DNA of 64,000 nt from Finegoldia magna_J (GCF_002243175.1 NZ_NDYF01000003.1:61426-125425); one strand, 5' to 3'; shown: positions 16,470 through 24,211, counted from the stretch's first letter. Notes: a model not told the origin generated them from the letters alone. Translations and numbers: made by a program.

Positions 16470-17297
16470 ATGAAAAAATTAAAAATAGGTGCAGTTATTT
16501 ACGCTCCAAGAGTTACAGTAATATGGGAAATGATTGAAGAATTTTTTAAGGAAAATGGAGCTGAAATCGAAGGAGTATTCTTCAAAGACTACAAATTACA
16601 AGTAGATGCTTTAATGAGTGGAGAAATTGATGGAGCATGGAATTCACCATTAGCACATTTAGACGCTCACTTGAGATCTGAAGGAAAAGATAAGATCGGA
16701 TGCATGAGAGATACTGATAGAGATAAGAAGACTTATCTAGTAGTTAAAAAGGGAAATTTTGAAAAAGTTTCTGATTTAAAAGGAAAAACAATAGGATTTG
16801 GAGCTATTGATTCTCCACAAGCAAGACTTATTCCTATAAACTATTTACACCAAAATGGTTTAGAATATGGTAAAGATTACACTGAAAAAAGATTTGATAT
16901 CGGTGTTGGCTTACATGGAGATCACGTTGGTGGAGAAAAAGACAGCATGATCGCTATGGTTAATGGAGAAGTTGATGCATCATTCTGCCTAAGTACAAAT
17001 TATGATGCTTGGATTAGTGATGGTACACTAGACAAAAACGAAGTTGAAGTTTTAGATAAAACTGATAACTTTGACCATTGCATATTTACATTCAATCCTG
17101 AAGTTTCTGATGAAGATATCAAAGCATTTGATGACATTATGTTCAAGATGGATTACAACAACGAAAAAGAAAAAGAAATCATGGATCTTGAAGGATTAAA
17201 ACAATGGATTCCTGGTAGAAGAGATGGTTTCAAACAAATTACTGAAGCTAATGAATATTTAGGAAATTTCTTAAAGGAATTCAATAGTGAACAATAA
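16470..17297 (+). CDS. PhnD/SsuA-like periplasmic-binding-protein fold, cytoplasmic
   Basis: 275 residues beginning MKKLKIGAVIYAPRVTVIW with no signal peptide, lipobox or hydrophobic N-terminal segment, so it is predicted cytoplasmic. The pattern is of type-2 substrate-binding proteins of the PhnD/SsuA/NMT1 group: GEIDGAWNSPLAHLDAH (ligand-presenting loop), LKGKTIGFGAIDSPQARLIPINYL, NGEVDASFC and YNNEKEKEIMDLEGLKQWIPGR. No permease or ATPase gene is adjacent. A PBP fold without export suggests an enzyme or binding partner, as for the HMP-P synthase THI5 and the MqnA/D enzymes of menaquinone synthesis, which use this fold catalytically. That role is inference. RBS TAGGAGG; 15 bp after paralog 3. 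Confidence 0.78.
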   Translation: MKKLKIGAVIYAPRVTVIWEMIEEFFKENGAEIEGVFFKDYKLQVDALMSGEIDGAWNSPLAHLDAHLRSEGKDKIGCMRDTDRDKKTYLVVKKGNFEKVSDLKGKTIGFGAIDSPQARLIPINYLHQNGLEYGKDYTEKRFDIGVGLHGDHVGGEKDSMIAMVNGEVDASFCLSTNYDAWISDGTLDKNEVEVLDKTDNFDHCIFTFNPEVSDEDIKAFDDIMFKMDYNNEKEKEIMDLEGLKQWIPGRRDGFKQITEANEYLGNFLKEFNSEQ

Positions 17298-18462
17298 ATT
17301 ATTCAATACCTCTTTGATAGGATCTATGCCAAGAGGCGACGAAATAATGAAAGCTCGTAGGATGTTAAAGGCTAATATGATTAGCCTTTCTGACTACGAA
17401 CAATTGGTATACGATAAGACCAAAGAAGTTGTACAATTACAAGAAGATTTAGACATAGATGTAATCACAAGTGGAGAAATAGAGAGAGACAATTACGTAT
17501 CTTTTATTTCTGAAAAACTTGGTGGCGTAACTCAAATGAGCATGGCTGAAATGCTAGATTATGTCGACGATAAAAGAGAGTTCGAAAATATTTTGACTAC
17601 GTTAGATGTTCCTGCAACATCTATCAAGAACGCCATTTGTACAGGCAAATTGGAATACAAAGGAGACATTGTATCAGAAGAATTAAAGCTTTTGAAATCA
17701 TTGACTGATAGACCAGTTAAGATTACAATGCCTGGCCCTTACTTGGTTACAAGAAGTATGTGGCTAGCAAATGTTAGTTCTAAATACTACGACAGTAAGG
17801 AAGATTTGGGAGAAGATGTAATCGACATTTACAAAAAAGAAATCAAAAATCTTCAAGAAATCGGAGTAGACGTAATTCAATTCGATGAACCAGTTCTTAC
17901 AGAAATTGTGTTCACTGAAGGAAGACCTAGAACTTTCATGTGTGCCTCTTTGTCTACTAGAAAAGATCCAACTGAAGAGTTAAAATTTGCCACACATTTG
18001 ATAAAAAGCGTGATGGATAGTGTTGATAGGGACAAATCTATCTGTTCACTTCACGTGTGTCGTGGTAATTGGAGTAAAAACGAAAGTATTTTATTGACAG
18101 GACCTTATACTCCGCTTTTGGATTTGTTCGCAGATATTAATGCAGATTTGTTGGCGTTAGAATTTTCAACACCAAGAGCTGGAGAACTGAAAGCATTACT
18201 AGCTGATGAAAGAATCAACAACAAAATGATTTTGGGACTTGGAGTGTTAAATCCAAGACTGGATGACAAGGAAGACACAGATGGAATTTACAAAAGAGCC
18301 AAGGAAGCTCTTACATTTATCGACAAGGATAAATTGTGGCTAAACCCAGACTGTGGATTTGCAACATTCTCCAATAGACCAGTAAATGAATACGACCACA
18401 TAAGAGAAAAACTACAATCGATGATTGATGCTAGAAATAAATTGAGGAAAGAATATGAATGA
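17287..18462 (+). CDS. Cobalamin-independent methionine synthase-like (MetE core) zinc alkyltransferase
   Basis: 391 residues, a single MetE-type C-terminal barrel without the N-terminal half of full MetE (about 750 residues). Starts with GTG, overlapping the previous gene by 11 bp; an AAAGGA ribosome binding site and the family-typical N terminus SLIGSMPR support it. Zinc ligands are present: His256 and Cys258 in LHVCRGN, Glu292 possibly, and Cys356 in LNPDCGFATF. FDEPVLTE at 199-206 matches the thiol-substrate acidic loop. Such core proteins move methyl or alkyl groups to thiols (homocysteine or coenzyme M type). Its placement after ACAD-like and PBP-like genes suggests a sulfur or C1 pathway rather than housekeeping methionine synthesis. 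Exact substrate unknown. Confidence 0.82.
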   Translation: MNNKLFNTSLIGSMPRGDEIMKARRMLKANMISLSDYEQLVYDKTKEVVQLQEDLDIDVITSGEIERDNYVSFISEKLGGVTQMSMAEMLDYVDDKREFENILTTLDVPATSIKNAICTGKLEYKGDIVSEELKLLKSLTDRPVKITMPGPYLVTRSMWLANVSSKYYDSKEDLGEDVIDIYKKEIKNLQEIGVDVIQFDEPVLTEIVFTEGRPRTFMCASLSTRKDPTEELKFATHLIKSVMDSVDRDKSICSLHVCRGNWSKNESILLTGPYTPLLDLFADINADLLALEFSTPRAGELKALLADERINNKMILGLGVLNPRLDDKEDTDGIYKRAKEALTFIDKDKLWLNPDCGFATFSNRPVNEYDHIREKLQSMIDARNKLRKEYE

Positions 18463-18907
18463 TGATATAAATTCATTCCAAAAGAGTTTCAGAGCTATTG
18501 TATCCGATGATTTGGTTAAAGTTTACAACGAAAAATCATGTATTCCTGTGGACTCATCTATTTCATTTGATTCAGAAAAAGAAGAATTTACATCAATTGA
18601 TTTCTTTGTAAGTTCTATTGTTTCGGAATTGATTTTGACTATGATGAGGGTTGCGAAGAAAAGAAACACTATATTGCAAGATATCGAAGCTAAGGTGAAC
18701 TTAGATATCGACAATCCAATGTATCTGTTAAATGTTATCGGTTTTGAAGATAAGAGTATTATCAACAAAATCAACATCGACATTTATTTCTTCTCATTTT
18801 ATGAAGGAGAAGAACTACAAGAGTTTTTGGATGAAGTTTTGGATAGAACTTTGATTTACAATTCTATAAAAGATTTGGTAAATGTTAATTTTAAAACTGT
18901 TTTATAA
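18455..18907 (+). CDS. Small protein, possibly degenerate OsmC-like, last gene of the ACAD-like operon
   Basis: 150 residues, overlapping the MetE-like stop by 8 bp, so translation is coupled. The central segment VSSIVSELILTMMRVAKKRNTILQDIEAKVNLD and the tail EELQEFLDEVLDRTLIYNSIKDLV follow the hydrophobic pattern of OsmC/Ohr proteins (long helix, beta strand, then helix and strand). The two peroxidatic cysteines of true OsmC are not at the expected places; the only Cys is near residue 28. The family call is therefore weak. If right, it is a non-peroxidatic relative, perhaps a scaffold or ligand-binding protein for the pathway. No membrane segment or signal peptide is present. Confidence 0.6.
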   Translation: MNDDINSFQKSFRAIVSDDLVKVYNEKSCIPVDSSISFDSEKEEFTSIDFFVSSIVSELILTMMRVAKKRNTILQDIEAKVNLDIDNPMYLLNVIGFEDKSIINKINIDIYFFSFYEGEELQEFLDEVLDRTLIYNSIKDLVNVNFKTVL

Positions 18908-18908
18908 C

Positions 18909-18936
18909 TTGTAAATTATTTTATTTGTGATATAAT
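18909..18936 (+). promoter_or_regulatory. trpP promoter
   Basis: TTGTAA (18909-18914) and TATAAT (18931-18936), 16 bp apart, with an extended TG before the -10. It starts inside the end of the preceding operon and drives the T-box leader. Confidence 0.7.
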
Positions 18937-18968
18937 ATTAGAAAATATTTAAAAATATTAAATTCAAT

Positions 18969-19212
18969 AGATAAGATAGTAGTATAAATGAAACTTCAAG
19001 AGAGGAAATGGTTGGTGCGAATTTCTAAGGGAAGTTTATATGAATGGGGTTATCTGAATTTTGAATGAAACTGAGTAGTTCAAAAAGTGATTCTCACTTT
19101 ACAGGGATAGGATATGAAAGTATCTGAAGGAGATGTGTGCATTTTTGCACATAAATTAGGATGGTAACGCGAGTTTTGACACTTGTTCCTTTTGGGGAAC
19201 AGGTGTTTTTTT
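18969..19212 (+). ncRNA. T-box riboswitch with Trp specifier (UGG), controlling trpP
   Basis: The leader carries the T-box sequence AGGATGGTAACGCG at 19158-19171, directly followed by a terminator stem ACACTTGTTCC/GGAACAGGTGT and T-run (19179-19212). Stem I closes with AGATAA (18969-18974) and TTATCT (19050-19055), and above that AAACTTC (18991-18997) with GAAGTTT (19031-19037). The codon in the specifier loop is TGG at 19045-19047, which reads tRNA-Trp. Uncharged tRNA-Trp should stabilise the antiterminator and turn on the tryptophan transporter behind it. Specifier and downstream gene agree independently. Confidence 0.9.
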
Positions 19213-19298
19213 ATTATAAAGGCAGGTGAGTGTAATGAAATGAACTTATGAAATGATTTTAGAAGAGAAAAATTTTATGAAAAAGAAAGGAAGATATT

Positions 19299-19814
19299 AT
19301 GGATTCAAAAAAATTAACAGTAAGTTCGATATTTTTAAGTGTAGGATTATTGCTACATTACGTTACACCTGCGTTGTTTATGGGAGTTAAGCCGGATTTT
19401 TTATTAGTAATGATGTTTTTGGGAATATTATTCATGGATAATGTAAAAGAAGCTTTTGTGTTGAGTTTGTTTGCGGGAGCAATTGCAGCTTTTACAACAA
19501 GTTTTCCAATGGGACAACTTCCAAATATAATCGACAAATTAGTTTCTGGAATTATCGTGTTTTATTTGTTCAAATTCATGGGCAAAAACAGCAAAAAATC
19601 TAATTCAATATTCGCTTTAGGAACTTTGATAAGTGGATTTGTTTTCTTGGCACTTGCAATTCCAATGGGAATGGGTACAGAAAATTTTAAAGAGTTACTG
19701 CCATCAATGTTTGTTGCAGTGTGTCTGCCAACTTCAGTTTTGAACACAATTGTGGGAATTTTCTTCAAAAAAATAATTTATCGTACAAATTACGTCAAAA
19801 TCAACGCTCAATAA
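19299..19814 (+). CDS. trpP: Tryptophan transporter, TrpP family
   Basis: 171 residues and about five membrane spans, matching the small TrpP family of Firmicutes (usual length about 170). Recognisable: MDSKKLTVSSIFLSVGLLLHYVTP at the N terminus, the GVKPDFLLVMMFLGILF segment with the family KPD motif, and the PMGQLPNIIDKLVSG region. It sits in the membrane and imports tryptophan. The T-box with a TGG specifier immediately upstream gives strong independent support and predicts induction when charged tRNA-Trp is scarce. An AAGGAAG ribosome binding site precedes the ATG. About 85 bp lie between the T-box terminator and the start, with nothing else recognised. Confidence 0.92.
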   Translation: MDSKKLTVSSIFLSVGLLLHYVTPALFMGVKPDFLLVMMFLGILFMDNVKEAFVLSLFAGAIAAFTTSFPMGQLPNIIDKLVSGIIVFYLFKFMGKNSKKSNSIFALGTLISGFVFLALAIPMGMGTENFKELLPSMFVAVCLPTSVLNTIVGIFFKKIIYRTNYVKINAQ

Positions 19815-19871
19815 TGATATTTGTCTAAAATTAGTATATACTAGTAATATAGATAAAAATGAGGTGATTTT

Positions 19872-20645
19872 ATGAAATACGCAGAAGAAGGCGTGCAATA
19901 TCATTTGAATATTAAAAGTGGAGATGTTGGAAAGTATGTAATCTTACCAGGAGATCCAAAAAGATGTGAAAAAATCGCAAAATATTTTGACGATGCAAAA
20001 TTAATAGCAGATCATAGAGAATATGTAACATACACTGGAACTATAAATGGAGAAAAAGTTTCCGTAACAAGCACTGGAATCGGTGGTGCTTCTGCAGCAA
20101 TAGCAATGGAAGAGCTTGTCAAAGCGGGAGCAGATACTTTTATAAGAGTTGGAACTTGTGGAGGAATTCAAGAAGATGTTAAGAGCTCTGACGTAGTAAT
20201 AGCAAATTCTGCTATAAGAGCTGAAGGTACTACGAAGGAATACGCTCCGATAGAATTTCCAGCAGTTGCAAACTTAGATGTGACAAATTCCTTGGTAAAA
20301 GCTTCAAAAGATTTGGGACATAATTACCATGTTGGAGTTGTTCAATGCAAGGACAGCTTCTACGGTCAACACGAACCAGAAAAAATGCCTGTGTCATACG
20401 ATTTATTGAATAAATGGGAAGCGTGGAAAAGGCTTGGCGCATTGGCAAGTGAGATGGAATCAGCAGCCTTATTTGTGGTTGCAAGTTATCTTCGCGTTAG
20501 ATGTGGATCTTGCTTTTTAGTTGTGGCAAACCAAGAACGTGAGAAGAAACACTTGGATAATCCTGTGTGCCACGACACTGATGTAGCCATTAAAGTTGCA
20601 ATCAAAGCAATCAAAAATTTGATAGAGGAAGATAAACAAAAATAA
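19872..20645 (+). CDS. udp: Uridine phosphorylase
   Basis: 257 residues. Phosphorolysis of uridine to uracil and ribose 1-phosphate in the cytoplasm. Nucleoside phosphorylase family motifs are clear: VILPGDPKRCEKIA (phosphate site), STGIGGASAAIAMEEL, RVGTCGGIQ and LASEMESAALFVVA (ribose-contacting Glu-Met-Glu). The insertion HEPEKMPVSYDLLNKW with Gln-Cys-Lys-Asp before it is typical of uridine rather than purine phosphorylases. GAGGTG ribosome binding site. It has its own upstream region and is not in the deo cluster at 31.5 kb, although both serve nucleoside salvage and pentose use. Confidence 0.93.
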   Translation: MKYAEEGVQYHLNIKSGDVGKYVILPGDPKRCEKIAKYFDDAKLIADHREYVTYTGTINGEKVSVTSTGIGGASAAIAMEELVKAGADTFIRVGTCGGIQEDVKSSDVVIANSAIRAEGTTKEYAPIEFPAVANLDVTNSLVKASKDLGHNYHVGVVQCKDSFYGQHEPEKMPVSYDLLNKWEAWKRLGALASEMESAALFVVASYLRVRCGSCFLVVANQEREKKHLDNPVCHDTDVAIKVAIKAIKNLIEEDKQK

Positions 20646-20669
20646 ATTTGAAAATTTAATTTTAAAATT

Positions 20670-20795
20670 TTGACAAATTGTATATAGGGTGATATAATAA
20701 AAACAGTTAATAACGTTTTCATTTTATCCATTAACAATGGGTATCTCCTTATGTTGAAAAACAAAACTAGGTCACATGGCCTAGTTTTGTTTTTT
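20670..20795 (+). ncRNA. Candidate small RNA (orphan promoter to terminator)
   Basis: TTGACA (20670-20675) and TATAAT (20693-20698) are 17 bp apart, both exact sigma-A consensus. Transcription from about 20705 would run only to the terminator at 20763-20795, giving an RNA of about 90 nt with no gene behind it on this strand. The RNA would carry ATCTCCTT (near 20742-20749), complementary to AAGGAG ribosome binding sites. The short ATG frames inside have no ribosome binding site. Expression is not shown. Confidence 0.5.
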
Positions 20796-20796
20796 T
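20763..20796. terminator. Bidirectional intrinsic terminator
   Basis: AAAACTAGG pairs with CCTAGTTTT around TCACATGG; T-run on the plus strand, weaker on the minus strand. Serves the candidate small RNA and udp (plus) and probably the yacP-like gene (minus). Confidence 0.8.
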
Positions 20797-21314
20797 AATT
20801 CATCTTGAAGTTTTTCTAATTGTTCATAAATTTCATTATCTATTGTAACAATATTTTCGGTAGATTGTTTTCTTTTTCTTAGCTTAGATCTTTTGAGGTT
20901 TTCTTTCAAAGTAAGATAATTTTTCCAGAGTTCATTGGCGCTAATTCTGATACCTCCACGCGATAAAATAATTCTTTGGATCATTCCATCGTTACTAGCC
21001 ACATACATTTTGTCGTGCTTTTTCATATCGTTGACTTTTCTTTCAATGTATCGGTCTGCAGATTCGTGTTCCTTTGTATAAACCACTGTCAAATTATCGC
21101 GTTTTTCTTCTATGCTCATTCCACCTTTTACAAGGTAGGCATCAAAAACCACATAAACTTGTTCGCCACTTAGATTTTGATATTCTTTCATTATATCAAT
21201 GAGCTCTTCACGGGCACTATCCAAGTCTACATCATTTGATAATTTGTACAAATTCGGCCAAGCGTTAATTATATTATAACCATCGACATAAAGATAAATC
21301 TGTTTATTTTTCAT
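20781..21314 (-). CDS. yacP: NYN-domain endoribonuclease, YacP/Rae1-like
   Basis: About 177 residues from the ATG at 21314; a longer frame from 21335 adds seven residues but has no ribosome binding site. YacP/Rae1 is a PIN-like NYN nuclease that cleaves mRNA on the ribosome in Bacillus. Visible motifs: YLYVDGYNIINAWP (first acidic site), VYVVFDAYLVKGG, TKEHESADRYIE and YVASNDGMIQ (last acidic site). The C terminus is basic and coiled (LKRSKLRKRKQS). The start overlaps the rlmB stop by 11 bp, so the two are translationally coupled, matching the conserved rlmB-yacP order of Firmicutes. Confidence 0.9.
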   Translation of the reverse strand: MKNKQIYLYVDGYNIINAWPNLYKLSNDVDLDSAREELIDIMKEYQNLSGEQVYVVFDAYLVKGGMSIEEKRDNLTVVYTKEHESADRYIERKVNDMKKHDKMYVASNDGMIQRIILSRGGIRISANELWKNYLTLKENLKRSKLRKRKQSTENIVTIDNEIYEQLEKLQDELKKQN

Positions 21315-22038
21315 ACCTTTGGCGTATGATTTCATAAATTAGAATGCTCGCAGCATTGGATGCATTGAGTGATTCTGTTTTTCCATACATAGGGATTTTA
21401 ATTAACTGATCACAGTTTTCTCTGACTAATCTCGAAATACCCTTGCCCTCGTTTCCAATTACAAGACCAATAGGTCCTTTCAAGTTAGCTTGTGTGTGAG
21501 TTTGTGAAGCTTCTCCACAGGCTCCGTAAATCCAAATGTTATGTTCTTTTAAATAATTAATTGTCGTGGTTATGTTGGTTACACGTGCGATTTTGATATT
21601 GAAAACAGCTCCTGCACTTGTTTTAATTGCAGTTGCATTTACTTCACATGCGCGATGTTTTGGAATTATAACTCCGTGGCATCCAGCAACTTCTGCAGTC
21701 CTGATGATGGATCCCAAATTGTGAGGATCTGTGATTTCGTCCAAAATTATCAAAAATGGATCTTCATTTATTTTTTTGGCGTAAATTATCATTTCATCAA
21801 CGCTTGAATAACCGAAACTTGGCATTTTTGCCATAATGCCTTGATGAGCAGTGTTTTCTGCGAATTTTTCGATGTATTTTTTATCGACGTATTCGACTTT
21901 TATTCCCATATCGTAAGCTTTTTTTTCTATTTTTTTTATAAATCCTTTTAATTCGCCTTTTTGTATGTATATATTGGTTACTCCCATATCCATTTCCAAA
22001 GCTTCCATAACAGGATTTCTACCGACTAAATATTGCAT
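21304..22038 (-). CDS. rlmB: 23S rRNA (guanosine-2'-O)-methyltransferase, TrmH/SpoU family
   Basis: 244 residues. N-terminal ribosome-binding domain (GRNPVMEALE) and a C-terminal SPOUT knot domain with the three SpoU motifs: LDEITDPHNLGSIIRTAE (motif 1 with Asn and Arg), IGNEGKGISRLV (motif 2) and IPMYGKTESLNASNAAS (motif 3). It methylates the ribose of a guanosine in domain V of 23S rRNA (G2251 in E. coli numbering). Ribosome binding site AAGGAGA upstream. It heads the rlmB-yacP operon. In many Firmicutes this pair sits directly behind cysS-thyX, which here lies about 20 kb away. Confidence 0.93.
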   Translation of the reverse strand: MQYLVGRNPVMEALEMDMGVTNIYIQKGELKGFIKKIEKKAYDMGIKVEYVDKKYIEKFAENTAHQGIMAKMPSFGYSSVDEMIIYAKKINEDPFLIILDEITDPHNLGSIIRTAEVAGCHGVIIPKHRACEVNATAIKTSAGAVFNIKIARVTNITTTINYLKEHNIWIYGACGEASQTHTQANLKGPIGLVIGNEGKGISRLVRENCDQLIKIPMYGKTESLNASNAASILIYEIIRQRYEK

Positions 22039-22068
22039 TTATTCTCCTTATTCTTATCGTTTTAATGT

Positions 22069-22111
22069 TATAATCTTATTAGATTATACAATATAAAGCA
22101 ATTTCTTACAA
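22069..22111. promoter_or_regulatory. Overlapping divergent promoters of rlmB and the amylase gene
   Basis: On the minus strand TTGTAA (22111-22106) and TATAAT (22088-22083) are 17 bp apart and drive rlmB. On the plus strand a TATAAT at 22069-22074 probably serves the amylase gene with a poor -35. The two -10 elements form a perfect dyad TATAATCT-TATT-AGATTATA, so the promoters should compete. Confidence 0.6.
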
Positions 22112-22127
22112 TTAATAGGGGGAACAA

Positions 22128-23573
22128 ATGGGAAACGAAATAATGATGCAAGCTTTTGAATGGTACTTGCCAGACGATGGAAATTATTATAAAAATTTGA
22201 CTAAAGAAGCGAAGAATTTAAAAGAAAAAGGGATTGATTCGTTGTGGCTTGCTCCAATGTTTAAAGCGACAGGGACAAATGATGTTGGCTATGGTGTGTA
22301 TGATTTGTACGATTTGGGAGAATTTGATCAGAAAGGATCTGTGCGTACAAAATACGGAACTGTAGAAGAATTGAAAAAATTAATTGAAGTTTTGCACGAA
22401 AATGATATAAAAGTTTACGCAGATGTAATTCTTAATCACAAAGCTGGAGCAGATTTCTCGGAAACTTTTAAGGCTTATGAAGTGGATCCTAACGACAGGA
22501 CGAAAAGAATTACTGATGCTTATGATATTGAGGGATGGACTGGATTTGATTTCAAGGGTAGGAATGGAAAATATTCTGAGTTCGTGTGGCATTTTCAACA
22601 TTTCAATGGAGTTGACTTTGATAACAAACAACAAAAGAAAGGAATCTTTGAAATCGCTGGAGAAAACAAAGGATTTAGCGAGAATGTTTCCAACGAAAAA
22701 GGAAATTTCGATTATTTGATGTTTGCAGATATTGACCACAAAAATCCTGATGTTAAAGCTGAGCTTTTTAGATGGGGAGAATGGTTTGTGAATTATGTTA
22801 ATGTGGACGGCTTCAGATACGACGCGCTTAAACACATTGACGATGAATTTATAATTGATTTCACAAAGCATATACAAAAGGGTGCAAATCGCGATTTTTA
22901 TTTTTTCGGAGAATATTGGCTACAAGATAATGATAACACTAATCATTATTTGTACGATACGAAATACGATGTGGATTTGTTCGATGTGGCACTTCATTTT
23001 AATATGTATTCTGCATCGAAGATGGGCGATAAATTTGATATGAGAAAAATTTTCGACAATACTTTGGTAAAAGAACATCCCACAATTGCGGTTACATTCG
23101 TGGATAATCACGACAGCGAACCTGGTCAGTCGTTGGAATCATTTGTAGAGCCTTGGTTCAAAAAGATTGCGTACGGTTTGATTCTACTTAGAAAAGACGG
23201 ATATCCTTGCGTGTTTTACGGTGATTATTGTAAAATAGGTGGAGAATTTAATATCGAAGGGCAAAAGGATATTATAGATAATTTGATGTACATCAGAAAA
23301 CATTACGCATTTGGAGATCAAACAGATTATATGGAAAGTGAAAATTTGATAGGTTGGATTAGACACGGAGATGATTTTCACAATCCAATGGCTGTTGTAA
23401 TCAGCACTGGCGACATCAATACTTTGAGAATGAATGTAGGAAAGGAAAATGCAGGTAAAAAGTATACTGAAATCACTGGAACAAATTCTAATGAAATTGA
23501 AATCGATGATGAAGGATTCGGAGATTTTGAAGTGGGAGCTGGAACTTTGAGCTGTTGGGTATGTAATGAGTAA
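22128..23573 (+). CDS. Cytoplasmic alpha-amylase, GH13
   Basis: 481 residues without a signal peptide. GH13 (beta/alpha)8 barrel of the AmyA/AmyS type: MQAFEWYLPDDGNYY start, DVILNHKAG (region I), GFRYDALKH with nucleophile Asp232 (region II), FFGEYW with acid/base Glu262 (region III) and FVDNHDSEPGQ with transition-state Asp329 (region IV), then the C-terminal beta domain. It hydrolyses alpha-1,4 glucans or maltodextrins inside the cell. It is the only clear polysaccharide enzyme in the window. Ribosome binding site AGGGGG. The stop overlaps the RNase H1 start by 8 bp, so the two are cotranslated without an obvious functional link. Confidence 0.94.
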   Translation: MGNEIMMQAFEWYLPDDGNYYKNLTKEAKNLKEKGIDSLWLAPMFKATGTNDVGYGVYDLYDLGEFDQKGSVRTKYGTVEELKKLIEVLHENDIKVYADVILNHKAGADFSETFKAYEVDPNDRTKRITDAYDIEGWTGFDFKGRNGKYSEFVWHFQHFNGVDFDNKQQKKGIFEIAGENKGFSENVSNEKGNFDYLMFADIDHKNPDVKAELFRWGEWFVNYVNVDGFRYDALKHIDDEFIIDFTKHIQKGANRDFYFFGEYWLQDNDNTNHYLYDTKYDVDLFDVALHFNMYSASKMGDKFDMRKIFDNTLVKEHPTIAVTFVDNHDSEPGQSLESFVEPWFKKIAYGLILLRKDGYPCVFYGDYCKIGGEFNIEGQKDIIDNLMYIRKHYAFGDQTDYMESENLIGWIRHGDDFHNPMAVVISTGDINTLRMNVGKENAGKKYTEITGTNSNEIEIDDEGFGDFEVGAGTLSCWVCNE

Positions 23574-24174
23574 ATTTTATGCGGTAAAAATTGGGAGAAA
23601 TCCTGGGATATACAATAGTTGGGCAGATTGTCAACAACAAGTAAATAGTTTTAAGGGAGCGATTTTCAAATCTTTTAAGACAAAAGAAGAGGCAGATAAT
23701 TTCATAAATGGCGAAGATAATAAAAAAGTAGCGTCAATTGATAACTTAAATGAGAATGAATGCGTGGCTTATGTAGATGGATCATTTAAGAAAGATACGG
23801 GAGAATATAGTTTTGGTTGTGTGTTGTTTCACAATGGTAAAATTGACAAATTCAATCAGAAATTTCCTCAATCAGAATATTCAACTCACAGAAATGTATC
23901 GGGAGAAGTAAGTGGGTCGGTGTTTGCAATTAAAAAGGCAGTCGAACTTAAAATGGATAAAATCACGATTTTTTATGATTATCAAGGAATTGAAAGCTGG
24001 GCTAATGGCGACTGGAAAACAAACAACAATCTAACTAAAAGCTACAAGAAATTTATCGATGAAATAAAACCTCAAATCGACATTAATTTCGTAAAAGTCA
24101 AAGGTCACTCCAACGATACTTATAACGATATGGCTGATGAATTGGCGAAACAAGCGTTGGGAATAGGGAAATAA
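23566..24174 (+). CDS. rnhA: Ribonuclease H1 with N-terminal hybrid-binding domain
   Basis: 202 residues. Residues 1-50 form the RNA:DNA-hybrid-binding module (viroplasmin/HBD type: FYAVKIGRNPGIYNSWADCQ, then GAIFKSFKTKEEADNFI). Residues 64-200 are the RNase H domain with four acidic residues: Asp71 in AYVDGSF, Glu114 in SGEVSG, Asp138 in FYDYQGI and the Asp of DMADELAKQ. It degrades RNA in RNA:DNA hybrids. The start lies inside the amylase gene (ATGAGTAA overlap). A terminator for the convergent gene follows, but none obvious for this strand. Confidence 0.93.
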   Translation: MSKFYAVKIGRNPGIYNSWADCQQQVNSFKGAIFKSFKTKEEADNFINGEDNKKVASIDNLNENECVAYVDGSFKKDTGEYSFGCVLFHNGKIDKFNQKFPQSEYSTHRNVSGEVSGSVFAIKKAVELKMDKITIFYDYQGIESWANGDWKTNNNLTKSYKKFIDEIKPQIDINFVKVKGHSNDTYNDMADELAKQALGIGK

Positions 24175-24211
24175 TAAAGTATTTAAAAAAATTAAAGTAG
24201 ATTACATTTTT

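Noticed and set aside
20705..20795. A leader peptide inside the candidate small RNA
   Set aside because: The short ATG frames (6 and 15 codons) lack ribosome binding sites, and the longer one runs through the terminator stem.
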